A stretch of 21,716 nucleotides of DNA from contig CAZIWA010000097.1 in assembly GCA_964542875.1 (NCBI GenBank), forward strand, positions 1 through 21,716. The letters run 5' to 3'. The position numbers were made by a program, and so were the translations under genes. How positions within the stretch are numbered: the first letter of the stretch is position 1; the number at the start of each line of letters is the position of its first letter. The DNA comes from CAZGOM01 sp964542875. GTDB lineage: Bacteria > Planctomycetota > Phycisphaerae > Phycisphaerales > Phycisphaeraceae. The notes beneath the pieces were generated by a model, which ran no database searches, had not been told where the DNA came from, and saw nothing but the letters and a program-made list of their open reading frames with translations. Positions 19,572 to 21,716 of the stretch are shown here, piece after piece.

Positions 19572-21716
19572 TCAGCGGTTGATCTTTTCCAGCCGGGCGT
19601 ATTGGAGGATGAGGGTCCTTACACCGTGGAGCTGGAAGGAGACCTGGGCGCGGGTCTGGGCGCCCGCGGTGGTGACGGACATGACGCGGCCGACGCCGAA
19701 GCTGGGGTGCTTGACCCAGGTGCCGGGGGGGAACTCGCCCATGGATTCCCTGGCGGAATCGCGGGCGCTGGAGATGCCGGAGAAGCGGTCTTCGCCGGCG
19801 AGCCAATTTTCCTGGTTGGACTGGTTGAGCTTGTGGATGTGCTCGGAAGGCATTTCTCGCAGGAAGCGCGAGGGGATGGTGGGCATGGTCTGGCCGAAGA
19901 CCTGGCGGTACTTGGCGAAGGAAAGGTAAAGCCGTTCCTGGGCGCGGGTGATGCCGACGAAGGCCAGACGGCGTTCTTCTTCGATGTCTTCGGGCTTGTT
20001 GGACTCGGTGGCGCGCTTGTGGGGGAGCATGCCGTCTTCCATGCCGAGCATGGCGACGACGGGGAACTCCAGGCCCTTGGCGGCGTGGAGCGTCATGAGG
20101 GTGACTGCGCCTGCGCCCGACTGCACTGCGTCGGCATCGCTGACGAGGCTGATGCGTTCGAGATATTGGATGAGTTTGTCGCCGGGCGAGGTTTCGCGGC
20201 CGTCGTTTTCGGCTTCGAGGTCGTCTTCGAACTGACGGGCGGAGTTGACGAGTTCGCTGAGGTTGGCGAAGCGTTCCTGGTCGGGGTCGGTTTTATCGTT
20301 CTTGTAGTGATCTTCGAGGCCGGATTCGCGGAGGATGGATTCCACGAGGTTGCGCAGGGAGTTTGCGGGCTCGGCCCCGGCGACGTGTGCGCCCAGGCCG
20401 GCGGCGAAGCGCCACCGATCAAGCTGGGCGGCGAATTTCTGAACGCTGCCGACGGCGCGGCCGTTTAAGCCGTTGTGCATCCTGGGGTTGGTGAGGGCTT
20501 CGTAAAAGGTGGCGTTGCCTGAGATGGCGGCGGCCTGAAGCGCCTGCACGGTGGACTCGCTGATGCCGCGGGTGGGGAAATTGATGATCCGGGTGAGGTT
20601 TACCTCGTCGGAGGGATTGGCGACGGTGCGCAGGTAGCTGACGGCGTCTTTGATTTCCTTGCGGTCGTAGAAGGCGGTGCCGCGGGCGATCTGGTAAGGC
20701 ACGCCGGCGACGCGGAAGGCTTCTTCGGGCGAGCGGGAGAGGGAGTTGATCCGGTAAAAGACGGCCATTTTGCTGTAAGGGATGTTTTCGTGGGCGTTTA
20801 AGCGTTTGAATTCATCGACGACGAATTGCGCTTCCTGCTTTTCGTCGGCGCAGGTGACCAGTGCGATGGGTTCGCCTTCCTGGTTGTCGGTCCAGAGGGC
20901 TTTGTGTTTGCGGGCGCGGTTGTTTTTGATGAGGGCATCGGCGACGGCGAGGATGCGCTTGGTGGAGCGGTAGTTTTGCTCCAGGCGGACGGTTTTTGCG
21001 CCGGGGTAGTTGGTTTCGAAGTTGAGGATGTTCTTGATGTCCGCGCCGCGCCAGCCGTAGATGGATTGGTCGGGGTCGCCGGTGGCGCAGATGTTCTGGT
21101 GGATGAGGCTGGGATCGATGGCGGGGTTTTTCTCTGCCGCCGCTTTGGAGGCGAGGCTGGGGGCAAGCATGCTGGCGATGACGAACTGGGCGTAGTTGGT
21201 GTCCTGGTATTCGTCGATCTGGATGTATTGAAAACGCATGCGGAGCTGGTTTAGGACATCGGGATGCTCGCGCATAAGGCGGATGGTGTAGAGCATGAGA
21301 TCGTCAAAGTCGACCGCGTGGTTGGCCTTGAGGATTTCCTGGTACTTGGTGTAGATGCGCGAAACGTTTTTCTTGTAGAAGTCGTAGGCGTCTTTGGCGA
21401 AGGTGTCGGCGTCGATGAGGTCGTTTTTCGCGCCGGAGATGGTGCCCATGACCTTGGCGGGGGGGAAGTTTTCGGACTTCATGCCCAGGGCTTCGATGGC
21501 GGTTTTGCAGGCGCGCTGCTGGTCTGCGGTGTCGTAGATGGAAAAGCCGGGGGGCAGGGCCAGGCGGTCGGCGTATTGCCGGATGATGCGGGCGCAGAGG
21601 GCGTGGAAAGTGCAGACGGTGAGGGCTTTGACCTGGCGGGCGGAGAGAAGCTCGGTCATGCGCTCGCGCATTTCACCGGCGGCCTTGTTGGTGAAGGTGA
21701 TGGCGAGGATGTTCCA
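19572..21716 (-). CDS. pcrA: ATP-dependent DNA helicase PcrA/UvrD (5' end outside window)
   Basis: 714 residues are present and the frame stays open to the window edge, so the N-terminus with the Walker A motif is missing. UvrD/Rep superfamily 1A helicases unwind DNA 3' to 5' in repair and remove proteins from replication forks. Visible motifs, in order: Ia ILAITFTNKAAGEM at the edge, II IDEYQDTNYAQ (about 21220-21189), III GDPDQSIYGWRGAD (about 21081-21041), IV EQNYRST (about 20985), V TLHAAKGLEFPV (about 20080) and VI FVGITRAQERLYLSFA (about 19960). The C-terminus, WVKHPSFGVGRV, then YARLEKI, is the Tudor-like tail of PcrA/UvrD that binds RNA polymerase. The third codon base is mostly C. 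Confidence 0.93.
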   Translation of the reverse strand, partial: WNILAITFTNKAAGEMRERMTELLSARQVKALTVCTFHALCARIIRQYADRLALPPGFSIYDTADQQRACKTAIEALGMKSENFPPAKVMGTISGAKNDLIDADTFAKDAYDFYKKNVSRIYTKYQEILKANHAVDFDDLMLYTIRLMREHPDVLNQLRMRFQYIQIDEYQDTNYAQFVIASMLAPSLASKAAAEKNPAIDPSLIHQNICATGDPDQSIYGWRGADIKNILNFETNYPGAKTVRLEQNYRSTKRILAVADALIKNNRARKHKALWTDNQEGEPIALVTCADEKQEAQFVVDEFKRLNAHENIPYSKMAVFYRINSLSRSPEEAFRVAGVPYQIARGTAFYDRKEIKDAVSYLRTVANPSDEVNLTRIINFPTRGISESTVQALQAAAISGNATFYEALTNPRMHNGLNGRAVGSVQKFAAQLDRWRFAAGLGAHVAGAEPANSLRNLVESILRESGLEDHYKNDKTDPDQERFANLSELVNSARQFEDDLEAENDGRETSPGDKLIQYLERISLVSDADAVQSGAGAVTLMTLHAAKGLEFPVVAMLGMEDGMLPHKRATESNKPEDIEEERRLAFVGITRAQERLYLSFAKYRQVFGQTMPTIPSRFLREMPSEHIHKLNQSNQENWLAGEDRFSGISSARDSARESMGEFPPGTWVKHPSFGVGRVMSVTTAGAQTRAQVSFQLHGVRTLILQYARLEKINR

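Noticed and set aside
1..21716. CRISPR arrays, tRNA or rRNA genes, transposases, defence genes
   Set aside because: I looked for regular direct repeats with spacers, tRNA-like TTCRANNC arms and familiar protein families and found none.

Overview
The window looks like a chromosomal segment of a planctomycete, probably of the class Phycisphaerae. The evidence is a lipoprotein with the planctomycete-type TIGR03067 domain, a 2392-residue surface protein whose N-terminus carries an LEPR-XLL-like motif (MEPRQMLSA) followed by SBBP and choice-of-anchor-D repeats, GC-rich sequence, few good Shine-Dalgarno sites, and many small intergenic repeats. This placement is inference from protein families; no rRNA or tRNA lies in the window.

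Layout. Positions 1-288 hold stacked intergenic repeats, including a 181-bp element with 21-bp terminal inverted repeats. A TIGR03067 lipoprotein (minus) diverges from a two-gene membrane operon (plus) of an MBOAT/wax-synthase-like acyltransferase and a four-helix membrane protein. A bidirectional terminator separates that operon from a lone nuoH (minus). A 395-bp divergent region with a promoter on each side leads into the 7.2-kb surface-protein gene. A 490-bp gene-free stretch full of palindromic repeats follows. Then come two minus-strand genes, sua5 (tRNA t6A synthesis) and a PgpH-like 7TM-HD phosphodiesterase (c-di-AMP turnover). On the plus strand follow a lipoprotein plus aldo/keto reductase pair and a Tat-exported alkaline phosphatase. 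The window ends in a minus-strand PcrA/UvrD helicase gene whose 5' end lies beyond position 21716.

There is no single pathway here: housekeeping genes (nuoH, sua5, pcrA), envelope and export proteins (two lipoproteins, the surface protein, the phosphatase) and lipid acyl transfer sit side by side. I see no defence island, prophage, CRISPR array or transposase. The most notable signals are the duplicated architecture of the surface protein, a recurring GCTARAAT -10-like box next to gene starts (with two possible leaderless transcripts), a strong G-over-C strand bias independent of gene direction, an orphan nuoH, and the nested and dispersed repeats in the gaps.
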